Part shown: in pieces, positions 34,249-45,392 of the stretch
Position numbering within the stretch: the stretch's first letter is position 1
Layout of the letters: every line of letters starts with the position of its first letter
Assembly (NCBI GenBank): GCA_963277665.1
Contig: OY728165.1
Location: 1,155,586,050 to 1,155,650,049 of the forward strand
Source: Viscum album
Taxonomy: Eukaryota > Streptophyta > Magnoliopsida > Santalales > Viscaceae
Length of the DNA stretch: 64,000 nucleotides
Reading direction: 5' to 3'
Position numbers and translations under genes: made by a program
Notes under the pieces: generated by a model
Database searches by the model: none
The model's input: only the letters and a program-made list of their open reading frames with translations
What the model was told of the DNA's origin: nothing

Positions 34249-37185
34249 TATTACAAAAAGGTACTTATAGAATAATTTTTTTCATTCTAAATTTAAATAG
34301 TCAAATTCATTATTAAATTTTAATAAAAAATTTCTATTTATTGAATTGAAGGAAACTATACTAATAAAATATTAACTTAATCATTTGAATAGTAATGTGA
34401 CTATTAGGAATAGTAATCTAGAAATTATAATAATAACCTTACCTCTAAAGTGTAAATTAAATTTAGGTATCTAATAAAATAAAATATGATATATTTATAT
34501 CAAAGAACAAGTAAATAAATGTTTTAAATTTGATAAATTAATTGTGGTCAAATTTTGTGAAATTTAAATGTTTTTGTAGAAATTTATAATTAAAATAATG
34601 ACTTAATATAAAATTAATTTTCATAAAATACATTAAAAAATTAATATTTTGTTTCATTATAATTATATAATAATTTTTCAATACCAAAATAAAATTTTAT
34701 GTGTCATAAAATTGATTAAAATTTTAAAATTTTTCTATTAGAATAAATGATGTTTTAATAAAAATTACAATTTATCACATTTAAATAATTACTTTTTTAA
34801 GAAATAATTTTTTTGAAGTACACATGTCAAAAAATGTTTGGGGTAATTTTTTTTATTTCTAAAATTGTTGATTTTTTTTATGAATATAAAATACAATATT
34901 TAATGTAATTTTACATTATAAGTTAAATAAATGAGTTTTTAAGAGAGTTATGATGTAAACACACTTTAGTTTGAATATAAATGCACTATTTGTTTTAAAT
35001 ATTACTATAATAAACACTATGGACAATCTTGAGACAAAATAACAAACAAATGAATAAAATAATCAAAAACACCCCTCTCATCTCTCTATAAATACCACCA
35101 CACCACCTCTTGTCCTAACAGCACCAATTCCTTATTTATTTTCCAAATTTTTCCAAATTCCCTTACCAAGAGTCGTACCCACATCCAAGACATACTAGTC
35201 TCACCAAAAGACCCGAACTAGGTTCCGTAAATAGGTTCTCTCGGATATGATATTCAAGCGGTAAAATCTGTATTCTTTCTCTATTAAATTACTTAATTAT
35301 ATATTATTTTTGACCTTATCCTCCCCTACCCTATAAAAACTATCATGATAAATCTAATTTAATATATATAATATAATTAAATTGTGTTAATGGAATATCC
35401 ATCATCAAACTTATTCTCTTCTCCTCTTATTCGTAAAAATTAAATCATCATCTCTGACGTGTTGATTCACCACTTTTGTGTATTGTTATTTTTCGTTTTC
35501 TATTACCAAGGTCATGTATTATCATCAAAAAATTATATTATTTAAACTGTATTTTAATAAATAAATAAATATATATATATTATCTTTTTAAATGATTTGG
35601 AACTAATTTATAGGCATAATAATTTAATAAAATGAAAATAGAATTTGGTGGTAAGAAAACCCCCAAAAACAAACCAAACATTTATCATTTATTTCTTATC
35701 AAATTAATCATCCTCATATCAGAAAAAATATAATATGAGATAATATAGAATTATAGATACATATTAATACTATTTAATTCTACTAGTGGAGATTTTTTTT
35801 ATTTGGTAAGAACTCTCATAATTATACTCAAGGGAAGTAACCATAATTCCATGACACGAACTCTCCATGAATGAAGATTCAGTTCTTTATAAATCCTCAA
35901 AATGTCCAAAAATAAACTTAATAAAATGGACATAAATAAAATATTCGTTTAAAAGTTTTTTATTTACGTAATTATGTAATATAATTTGATTATCCATGAC
36001 ATTAAGTACAATTTCAAAATGTTATTGGATATAAGGCAAGAGAATTCATAACCCAACATCCCTTATTTGGGTTAACCATATACACCACTTATTATTTGGT
36101 GCATAGATTATTTTTTAAATAATTTTTTATTATGTATATTTATATTTTATAGACCTAATTCATTCATTTTATTAATTATTACTTAAAATATTTTATATTG
36201 GAAATGAAATTTCCTTTAAAACCCACTTTAATGAAAATTTTACACTATCTAAAAAGAATGCTTTTTAAATATATGACATGAAATGAATTTCCTCATCCAT
36301 GATGATTTAACATTTTTATGTTTATATTTCATTTTTACAATTTAATTTTCAAATAAAATGTTATCATTTATAATTTTTTGCATTTTTAAAAACAAAAACT
36401 GACTTAAAAATGGAAAATTTTAATCCATAAGAATGTTTAATTTATGAAATATTTATGTGGTATGATCAAATTATAGATATTGGGAATTGTTATGATGACA
36501 GATACTTCCATGATAATTAGAGGAGGTGTGAGCCTATTATAGATCTTGAATGTATTTTTTAAAGTGGGAGAGTTAACTAGCTAGTTTTCCCCAAAATGAT
36601 AATGGAAGTACTATATAATGGTTATTCCAAGTGTAAACATGATGGTTCCTCCGTTTGTAGCAAGAAAAGATACATTATATGTAATAGTAATTTTAAAATG
36701 AGGACATACGTTAACTTTAATGATTTTTGTATAATTTCAATGGTTTTACAAGAAACTTATGAATTTATAAGGTTAGACAAATATATTATTTTTTATTTAT
36801 AAAATTTATAGCTTTTTGAAAATGTATTCATCCATGGAATAATGATTTATTTATTAATTTTTTATGTCACATACTATGATTTTTTTTATCATCACATGTT
36901 TCAAAAAATCATCGGGTTTTTCAATGAGAAATGAAGTGAATAATACATGTTTAAAGTTGTGACTTTTTTTATTGGAAGGAAATCATGTATTGTTTTAATG
37001 TTTTCATGTTGTGAAGAAAATGTATATTGATTTAAATAGATAAAATTATAATATATGAATTTATATGTAATATGTTATGACCAAATTATGTAAAAATCTA
37101 AACCTAAAAGATCTTTTGGAAGGTAAGAAATTGAATTCAAGATGAATAAAATAGATTATGAAATGTATAAGGTCATGTCCTTATA
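34249..37185 (+). repeat. LTR A of the tandem array
   Basis: Start TATTAC-AAAAAGGTACTTATAGAATAATTT aligns to TGTAACATCCCAAGTAAGTAATGAATAATTT of the full-length element; the end TTATA precedes the primer site. The U3 carries 'TTTTTATGAATATAAAATAC', and a TATA box TATAAATAC lies at 35087-35095 followed by a C-rich leader with a 'TCTCACCAAAAGACC' block that recurs in B and C. Confidence 0.75.
35087..35095 (+). promoter_or_regulatory. TATA box of LTR A
   Basis: TATAAATAC in TCTCTCTATAAATACCACCACACC. The same site in LTR B is 39214-39222 (CCCTATAAATACCCCCCC). In LTR C it has decayed (CTCAATAAATGTC near 43300). Confidence 0.55.
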
Positions 37186-37187
37186 GT

Positions 37188-37203
37188 TGGTATTATAGAA
37201 TGG
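37188..37203 (+). promoter_or_regulatory. Primer-binding site after LTR A
   Basis: TGGTATTATAGAATGG, two bases after the LTR end, as in the full-length element. The first six bases match the initiator-Met tRNA complement. Confidence 0.6.
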
Positions 37204-37334
37204 TTAAGATAATTTTAGGGTTTAGGATAATATTAATAGAATACCCACTGATTCTTTCTAGATTATAGTTAACTTGAAATGATATAGAATTTATATATTA
37301 CCATGTATTTTTGTCAATGATTTGTATTATTACA

Positions 37335-38085
37335 ATGGTTTTTTGCAGAAGAAACCGGGAAGCGGGAGTATGATATGACCAAGATGAAGACATCATTTTG
37401 AATCTGTAACATGGAATGGTTGTAATTAGATACAAGAATTTTGTGATAGTATTGGATCATCTTATTCAATTTATAAATTGAATCATTATACATACACAAG
37501 ATCATCAAGATCAACCTCATTGAAATATGTAATTTTTGCATCATTTTATGTTGAAACACCCTCTTACATGTAGTTGAGATTCAGACCTAGTGATAGTAGA
37601 ACAGTGGATTAAAACCTTATAAAATACATTAATTTAATGTCAAGTGTATATAATAAAATGGTTAGTCATTATATTTACCATTTTAAAGGTGGTGATAAAT
37701 ATTTTGGTTAATTGTCGAGAAAAATAGGGATAACAAGGAAACTAATGATTTGGGATGTGAGGAAATCCAAAATATTTTTCATGATAAATATTTTCCTATA
37801 GAAACTTGAAAAAATATGGGAAAAACGGGAAATTGAGAGAGTAGTATGATTCTATTATCGCATAAAAATTAAAAATCACTCAATTGTTAAGGTATCCTCT
37901 AAACATTATTCTGGATCTTGGTAGTAAAATAATTCATTTTTTATCATTATTGAATCCAAAATATCAAATTGAATTGGCTTCTCATGTATTAAAAATTTAT
38001 AAAAAAGTTGTTTGATTTGTAGAGAAGGTGGAAATTAATTTTTCTAATCATTATGTTTTATTTGATGACTCGTAGAAAAATATAC
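37335..38085 (+). pseudogene. gag: Gag relic, unit A
   Basis: Starts with ATG and keeps residue register with the gag of the full-length element for about 95 codons without an insertion or deletion (MVF at 1-3, NREA at 7-10, MV.IR at 28-32, IHTQDHQDQP at 52-61, VEQWIKTL). It carries roughly eight stops but no frameshift in that span. Later blocks: KYFP near 37780, LDLGSKI, NPKYQIELASHV near 37960, EKVEINF near 38025. It then breaks off where the zinc knuckles should begin. Confidence 0.75.
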
Positions 38086-38109
38086 CATGATCACTATTGG
38101 AGTGTTGTT

Positions 38110-38343
38110 ATGGATTCATTTGATGTTTTGAGCCCACATATTGTTTAGTTAGAAGATAAATTTTCATGGGATGAAAATATTATTCGCTTTTTCAATCATA
38201 TACAGAATGTATAGTGTAATTATATAATTTAACAGGTTATATTTGTTTAGAGAAACAACAAGGTTAAAAAATTAAAACAGGAATCTATAAATTCTATGAT
38301 GGAAAGCTTTTATCAGTTGTTTAATAAGAGACTAAAATTGTGA
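38110..38343 (+). pseudogene. Integrase tail and chromodomain relic, unit A
   Basis: 77 codons in one frame with four internal stops and no indel. MDSFDVLSPHIV aligns to MPDPSHVLSPEVV, and the rest follows the chromodomain (HIQNV against HMEQV; RNN against WKN; ES.N.M....QLF against ESENAMRDKYPHLF). The aligned Trp at VLWKN is a TAG here. It begins about 25 bases after the last recognisable gag codon, marking the internal deletion. Its current frame differs from gag by one base. Confidence 0.72.
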
Positions 38344-38370
38344 AGTTGTAATTTCCAAAAGGTGAAAGAG

Positions 38371-41285
38371 TATAAAACCCCCAGTAAATATAGAATAATT
38401 TGTTTTAATTTTTTGAATTAAATAGATTAATTCATTATTAACGTATAATTAAATTAGTGGTATGTTTAGAAATTAATGAATTTATACTATTGTAATAGTA
38501 TTTAGATTATCGAAATAAAAATGTGACCATTAAAAATAGTAATATACCCATTAAAATAATAACCTATCCTATGAAAGCATAAATAAAATTTTGGATTCTC
38601 ATAAATTATGATATGATATATTTATACCATTGAATAAATAAATAGTGCTTTAAAATTATAAAAAAGTGTTAGTTTTTTGTTGAAATTTAAATTTATAATT
38701 AAAAATTTATAATTAAAATAATTATTTAAAAGAAAAATTATTTTTCTTATGATAGAATCATAAATTAATATTTTTTATTATTATTGTAATATAATTTTTT
38801 TATTCCTTAATTAATTTTTCAAAGTGTCATAAAATCAGTTACAATATTTGAATCATTATTTTTCAATTTTTTGATATTTTTATTAAAAAATAAATTTCTC
38901 ATATATAAAAAATAAATTTCAAAACATGGAGTCTATATTTTAAATCTACACATTTAAAAATGGATGGGGTTAATTTTTAGGATTATCCTAAAATAGTTGA
39001 TTTTTTGGTGAATAGTGAAATATAGTAATTTACGATGTTTAATGTTATAAGTAAAATAAATGTATTTCTGAGTCATTTATAATGTAATCACCCATTATTT
39101 ATAACTCACATGAACTATTAAATCTAATTAGACTTAAAAATTAACACAATTTATAGTCATTAGGAAAATAATAATAATGATTAAAATAGTCAAAAACCCT
39201 TCCCTCCTCTCCCTATAAATACCCCCCCTCACCAACTCATCTTATAACACCACAAAAGAAAATACTCTTGTATAAATTCTATGAAACTTTATTTCCAAGC
39301 CTCTTCCTAATGATCAATAACTTTTCATCTCACCAAAAAATCAAAACTGAGTTCTTTAAGGAGGTTCCCAATGAGACAACATTCTAGATGTAAAATCCCT
39401 CTTCTTTATCTTTTAAATTATTTCTTTTCATATTTATTTCTACCATATATCTACTTACCCTATAAAAATATCCATTATAACTATAGTATTATATATATTT
39501 TAATTTATTGTTTCAATGGAATATCCCTCATCAAACATCTTATATTTTACACTTTTTCTAAAAAAGGAAAACATTGCTCGTGACGTGTTGATTCACCTCG
39601 TTCAAGGATGACAACATTTCATTTTATTTTACCTCCTTAAAGGCTTATGATAAATACATTATCATGGATAAAACATATTTTATTATGTATATTATAACTT
39701 TTTACTATTCTGTAACAAATTAATAGATGTAATAATTAAATAAAACTAAACTAGTTTATGAGGGTCAAAAACCATCAAAAACCAAACAAACAATTAACAT
39801 TAATTGTTTATCTAATGAATCATCGTCATATAAAATAATTGTATATGGGATCATTAAAATTATGGAAAAATATTAACACCATCTCTCTCCAATTGATTGT
39901 TTTTTCTTCTATTTGATAACAACACCCATAATTATACTCAAGGGAACCAACTATAAATCCATGAAACAAAAAATCATAGAATGACAATTCAATATTTATA
40001 ACTCATCTAAATATATATGAATGAATATAATAAATTAGTAAAAAATTGTTTTGGAAAAAAATTAATTAAGTAAATAATTAATCTAATTTGTTTGTCCCCT
40101 AGTTTAAGAACAAGTGCAGAAGGATTTCAGACATGAGGAAAGGGAATTTCTAACCATATTTCCATTCATGGGGTTAAACATATACACCATCGATTATGTG
40201 GTGCAATGAGTTTTTTGGTAAAATGTATTTTTAATATTTAAATATACATTTTATACATATATTCCATTCATTTTTTAATTATCACATTAAGTATATGATA
40301 TTTTTAATGTAAATTCCTTTAATAACATATTTAATTAATTTTTTAAAATATTCCAAAAAAATATTTTTTATAAATACAACACGAAAAAAATTCCAACATT
40401 TATGGAACTCAATATTTTTATCTTTACATTAAAAGTACACAAGTATATTATCCATTAAAATTCCTCCATTTTTAATATCCCAACATCATGAAAATCAAAT
40501 GTGATTTAAAAATAAATCATTTATTTTCCTCCAAAAATTTTCTTTTATACCAGATTTATGTGTTATGATCATATTATGGTTCATGTGAATTATTATAATT
40601 ATTGGTGGTCCATGATAAACTAAGGGTTAAATAGACTATTATAACTCTCCAATGCAGTGGGTAAAGGGGTGGAATTTACTAGTCATGTTTCTTCTAAGAG
40701 ACTATATTAATATATTGTGATTGTTATTGCAAGTTTAAGAATGATAGTTACTCCCTATGTAGCCAAGAGTGATAAATTATATGTAAGATTGATATTAAAA
40801 GGATTCCAAAAGTTAAATTTTATTATTTTTATATTCATTATATGGTTTTATATTATTATTATTATTTCACAAGGTAATATATAGAGATTTTTTAATTTGT
40901 GTCAAAGTTATACCTTTATAAAAATGTTTTCATACGTGGAAAAAAAGTTTCTTTATTTATTTTTTTGTCCCTTACATAGCATTTTGTCCTCATCCCAATT
41001 TATAAAAAATTTTCCATTGTATTTTAGGATGGGTAATGGAGTATTATAATTCAATTATCCTATTCTGATGTTTTGATATGTAATAAAATCATGCTTTTTT
41101 ACGTTTTATATTGTGAAAAAAAGGATATTTAGTACGAGTTTCTAATTTTTAATATATGAGTTTGTATATGTGATGTTAAATTTTAATTATCAAAAACAAT
41201 AAACCTAAATGATCTTTGATAATGTATAAAATAAATTCTTATTTAACTAAATATATTATGTAATGTTTATGATTTGGTACTTACA
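38371..41285 (+). repeat. LTR B of the tandem array (shared middle LTR)
   Basis: Preceded by AATTTCCAAAAGGTGAAAGAG, matching the polypurine tract ATTTTCTAAAGGGGGGAAGGA of the full-length element. Ends TTACA. The U5 part is the clearest link to the full-length LTR: 'CCATGATAAACTAAGGG', 'TATAACTCTCCAATGCAGTGGGTAA' and 'AGTTACTCCCTATGTA' near 40610-40760 match CCGTGATAAACTAAGGGCGGG, TATAGCTCTCCAATGCATTGGGTAA and GGTTACTCCCTACGTA. Confidence 0.78.
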
Positions 41286-41287
41286 GT

Positions 41288-41303
41288 TGGTATCAAAGAA
41301 AGG
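41288..41303 (+). promoter_or_regulatory. Primer-binding site after LTR B
   Basis: TGGTATCAAAGAAAGG; the first ten bases equal those of the full-length element's primer site (TGGTATCAAA), two bases after the LTR end. Confidence 0.72.
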
Positions 41304-41435
41304 TTTAGATAAATTTATATGTTTAGATAATGTTTATATAATACCGACAAATCATTTTTTACAATATGGGTATTTTTAAATGGTATAGAATTTTAATATT
41401 TCCATGTTCATTAATCTATGATATGTATTGACAGA

Positions 41436-42202
41436 ATGGTTTTTCTCATTAGAAACAATGAAGATAAATTTAGAGGGCACCAAGAGGGTGATATCCCTTT
41501 GAATCTACAACCTAGAATGGTGGGAATTATTAATGATCAATTTGTGATAGGAATTTAGATGTTGACATAGGGTATAAATTTTGATGGAATCCATACATAA
41601 AGTTTTCTAGATCATCCTCTGACGAATATGTCAGCATTAGAATATTTTATAAGGAAAAAACCTCCAAAATTTAGTTGATCTTCAAACCTAGTGGTACCCG
41701 AAGTGTGTTTAAATTACTAGAAATAATAATTTATTTAATGTGGTGTTTATACAATCAAAAATTAAAACTTTATATTTACCATTATGAACATGAAGTCCAC
41801 CAGTGGTGGAATGTTTTCAAGAATATAAGGGATTGAGAAATGATTGAGTTTTATGAATGGGATGAATTCAAAAATATCTTGCCAATGAGATAAATATTTG
41901 GATGGAAAAAATAATTCTTGTAATTGAGACAGTAAGAGAATTATGTGGTTTCCTAAGAATCAAAATTAACATGATTGGAAGGGTACACTCTAAATTTAAT
42001 TTTCAATCCTGAGATTAAAATCAATCATTTATACTATTTATATATTCATACATCTAAATGGGAATTAGAATTCAATGAATTAAAAAGTTGTGTAAAACTT
42101 TTTCGATGTGAGAAGAAGTTGAAAATTGAATTTTTTGATGATCATGTATTCATCAAAAACCAGAATAAAAAAGTGGATGATCTCATTATTGACATATTAT
42201 GA
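41436..42202 (+). pseudogene. gag: Gag relic, unit B
   Basis: Begins with ATG in the same register as the full-length gag (MVF 1-3, H15, EG 17-18, MVGI 28-31, IHT, DHP, KKPP) with only a few stops in the first 95 codons. The last 75 codons (41975-42202) are open and cover the gag C-terminal end: PEIKINHLYYL against DSKINRFYSGL, ELEFNELKSCVKLFRC against ALASHEFKGYEKLVRC, and FFDDHVFIKNQNKK against FADDQVFYNNQQKK. It keeps Glu where the full-length element has a stop. It ends before the zinc knuckles. Confidence 0.78.
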
Positions 42203-42216
42203 AATATTCAAATCAT

Positions 42217-42423
42217 GATCTAATCCTTTAGATTGTTCCATTATATGTTAACCTTTCTGTAGAGGAAAATATTGATCACGTTTTGTATCATAGAGAGATT
42301 GTATTATAGAATAAGGTAATTGACAAGGTTATGGTTTTGTGGAGAAACTGCATGGTTGAAGAAGTATCATTGAAATCTGAAAATGCTAAAAGGGAAAGGT
42401 ATCATCACATGTATAATACATGA
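42217..42423 (+). pseudogene. Chromodomain relic, unit B
   Basis: 69 codons in one frame with two internal stops. VNLSVEENIDHVL...REIVL-stop-NKVIDKVMVLWRN aligns to the integrase tail and chromodomain, then MVEEVSLKSENAKRERYHHMY against MIEEATWESENAMRDKYPHLF. The VLW core is kept; the ATW Trp is lost. Lies about 15 bases after gag and about 40 bases before LTR C. The current frame is offset from gag (by two bases, against one in unit A), so the original joining frame cannot be read off directly. Confidence 0.75.
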
Positions 42424-42464
42424 ATAAAATCTTTAGAATGAAATTTACAAAAGGTGTAGAGGGA

Positions 42465-45392
42465 TAAAACCTATGTACATAGTGAATATTTTTTTTTCAT
42501 TTTGAAATTAAATAGTAAAATTTATTTTAAATGTATAATGAAATAATTGGTATTTATAGAAATTAAATACTCTATACTATGGGGATATTAACTTGACTAT
42601 TGAAATAATAATATGACTACTAATAATATTAAGCATGATATTAGAATAATAACCTCACCTATGAATGTTGAATTGAATTTTTTAATCTCATAAATGAAAA
42701 ATATTATATATCTATACCATTGAATAATTCAATAAATATTTTATAAAAGATAAATTATATGTTGGTAATTTTGTGAAATGTAACTGTTTATTAACGATTT
42801 TTTAATTAATATAATTATTTAAAAAAATATAAATTCAAAAATATATTTATAAATTAATATATTTATTATTAAAATTATTATATAATTTTGTCTGACCTTA
42901 TTTAATTTTTCAAAGTGTTATAAAATTGGTTATAATCTTAAAATTGATATTTTTATAATAAATTATTAACTTATTTTACAATTAAATTTCTCATATATAG
43001 AAACATTTTATCCAAAAATGTAATAATTTTTTTAATCTACCCATCAAAAAATTATTGGGGTTAATTTTTGTGATTTTTCTAAAATAGTTGAATTTCTTTA
43101 ATTGTGAAATACATTAATATATGATATTTGAAATTTTTAGGTAAATACACGAATTTTATAGTCATTTATTAAATAATAAAGAATTATATTGAAATAAAAT
43201 CTACTAATTACAATAATTATTCATAATAATCAATCATATTGATAGTCTTGAGCCAAAAATAATAAATAAATTAATAAAATAATCAATAACACTTCCATAC
43301 TCTCTCAATAAATGTCATATCTTACCATTTTTTCCTAACATATATGAAGCCTTGTAGAATGTATATGTTATTCCTAATCCAATTTATAATCTTATTCCCA
43401 ATTTCCAAGACCATTGGATCTCACCAAAATACCAAAAAAGTGCTCTAAGGAGGTTCTCAAGGTGGCGATACTCATGTGGTAAAATACTCTTTCATGCTCA
43501 TTTTAATTATTTATTTATTTTATTTATTTATAACTTTTTCTCACCTCCCATATCAAAAATATAATTATAACTCCAGTATCATATATATATATAATATATA
43601 TAATTTTATTTTTTTTAATTGAACTTCCATCATCAAAACTCTTCTCTTCTTCTCTTATTCTAAAAAATGAAAACATCACCCATGACGTGTCAATTCTCCG
43701 CCATCCTGGAAGATGAATTTTAATTTTTAATTACTACCTTTGGGGTTGGACATAAACCCATTATTATGTTAAAATATAATTCTAAAATTTATATTATAAC
43801 TTTTTTAATTCTCTTGATCTTATTTATAGACCTAATAATATAATAAAATGAAAATAGTTTTGATGGTAAGAAAAATGACGTTAAACAATCCCAACATTTA
43901 TAATTAAATTTTTTCTATTGAATCATCCTAATTTCAAAAAATAATATGATATAAGGAATAATTTGAAATTATAGAAACAAATTAATAAAATTAATTTACA
44001 CTTATTATGTTTTTTAATCATTTTACAAGATCTCCTATAATTTTTATCATGTTAACAGACCATTAATCCATGAAACAACCAGTTTTGGAATGGCAATTCA
44101 GATATTTATAACTCATCAACCTCGAAATAAAAGAACATAATGAAATGTAATAAATAAAAATTTGGAGGAAATTGTTCTGAACTAATTAATTAATTAATAT
44201 AATGTTATTATCTATGTCACTAAGAATATGTAAAGAACATTTTCGATATATGTTGAAGGAATTCTTCACCAAATTTCCATTCTTTAGGTTTACCTTAAAC
44301 TCTATTGATTTTGTTGTTATAAGATTATTTGTAAATGAATTTTTATTATTTGTAATTAAATTGTATTAACATATTCTATTCATTTGATTAATTTTCAATT
44401 AAATTGTAGGATAATTTTAATGGACTTTCCATTATAAACTCATCTTTGATGTCTTTTTTACAATATTTAAAATAATTGTTTTTTACATATATAGGAAGAA
44501 AGGAATTTCATTCTTTCATGAAACTTTAATATTTTAAATTTAAAATTATAAATATAAAATTTTATTATAAAAAATCATTTTTGACTTTCTGAATTCTTAA
44601 AAATGAAAATTTATTTAAAAATAAAAAAAATCTGCAAGAATGTTACTTTTTTATAGGATAAATCTTTTTGGATATTATTATGTTTAATAGGAATTTTTAT
44701 AATGATTATTGTTTCTAAGATAAAATGAGTTTTTGGGATCCCATTATATCACTCTAATTAATTATGTAATGGTATGGAGTTAACCACTGTGGTTTCTCCA
44801 AAGAAATTTTGGGAATAAATTGTAAAGGTTACTCTTACTGTAACCCTGAAAGTTACTCCTTGTGTAGCTGAGATAACTACATTATTTATAAGAGTGATAT
44901 AAAAATGATTCCAAAAAAATGCCTTTTATTATTTATATATTCTTTATATTGTTTGATATGAAACTTATGATTTCATAAGTTGATGTAAAGAGAATATGTT
45001 TTATGTATAAAAGAAAGAACATTGTGAAAAGGATTACATTCATTCACTAACAGGTTCATTATTCATTTTTATGACCCTTACATAGATATTTTTTCTCACC
45101 CCCAATTTTAAAAATATTTTCACAGGAATTATTGATGCATAAAGAAATATAATAATTAGAATTTAATGATGTGATGTTTTATAAATAATATAAATCATGA
45201 TTTTTTAATGTTTCATATTGTGAAAAATCGATATTGAGTAGAAGTATCCCCATTTAAATATATGTGTTTCTATGAATGATTTTATGACACAATCCCAAAA
45301 AATAATTGACCTAAAAAATCATTTGGAAATTATGAATTTGAATTCTAGTTTAATTATGTAAATTATGTAATGTTTAAGGATTTGTATTTACA
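42465..45392 (+). repeat. LTR C, terminal LTR of the array
   Basis: Preceded by AAATTTACAAAAGGTGTAGAGGGA (polypurine tract) and collinear with A and B, including the TCTCACCAAAATACC leader block near 43410 and GTTACTCCTTGTGTAGC near 44850. Ends GTATTTACA with no primer site beyond it. Confidence 0.75.

Larger units (their letters stand above)
34249..45392 (+). mobile_element. Tandem LTR-internal-LTR-internal-LTR array of a gag-plus-chromodomain deletion derivative
   Basis: Three LTRs of 2937, 2915 and 2928 bp alternate with two internal segments of about 1.2 kb; the repeat periods are 4122 and 4094 bp. LTRs A and B are each followed by a primer site (37188, 41288); LTRs B and C are each preceded by a polypurine tract (38349-38370 and about 42443-42464). 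LTR C has no primer site after it, so it is the 3' end. Both internal segments carry gag joined at about the same point to the integrase tail and chromodomain, with protease, RT, RNase H and most of integrase missing. The array probably arose by unequal recombination between LTRs. Target duplication not convincing (CAAAT before, CTATT after). Confidence 0.8.

Noticed and set aside
34249..45392. A satellite array with a 4.1-kb monomer
   Set aside because: Only three LTRs and two internal segments, with primer sites, polypurine tracts and gag/chromodomain in retroelement order, which explains the periodicity.
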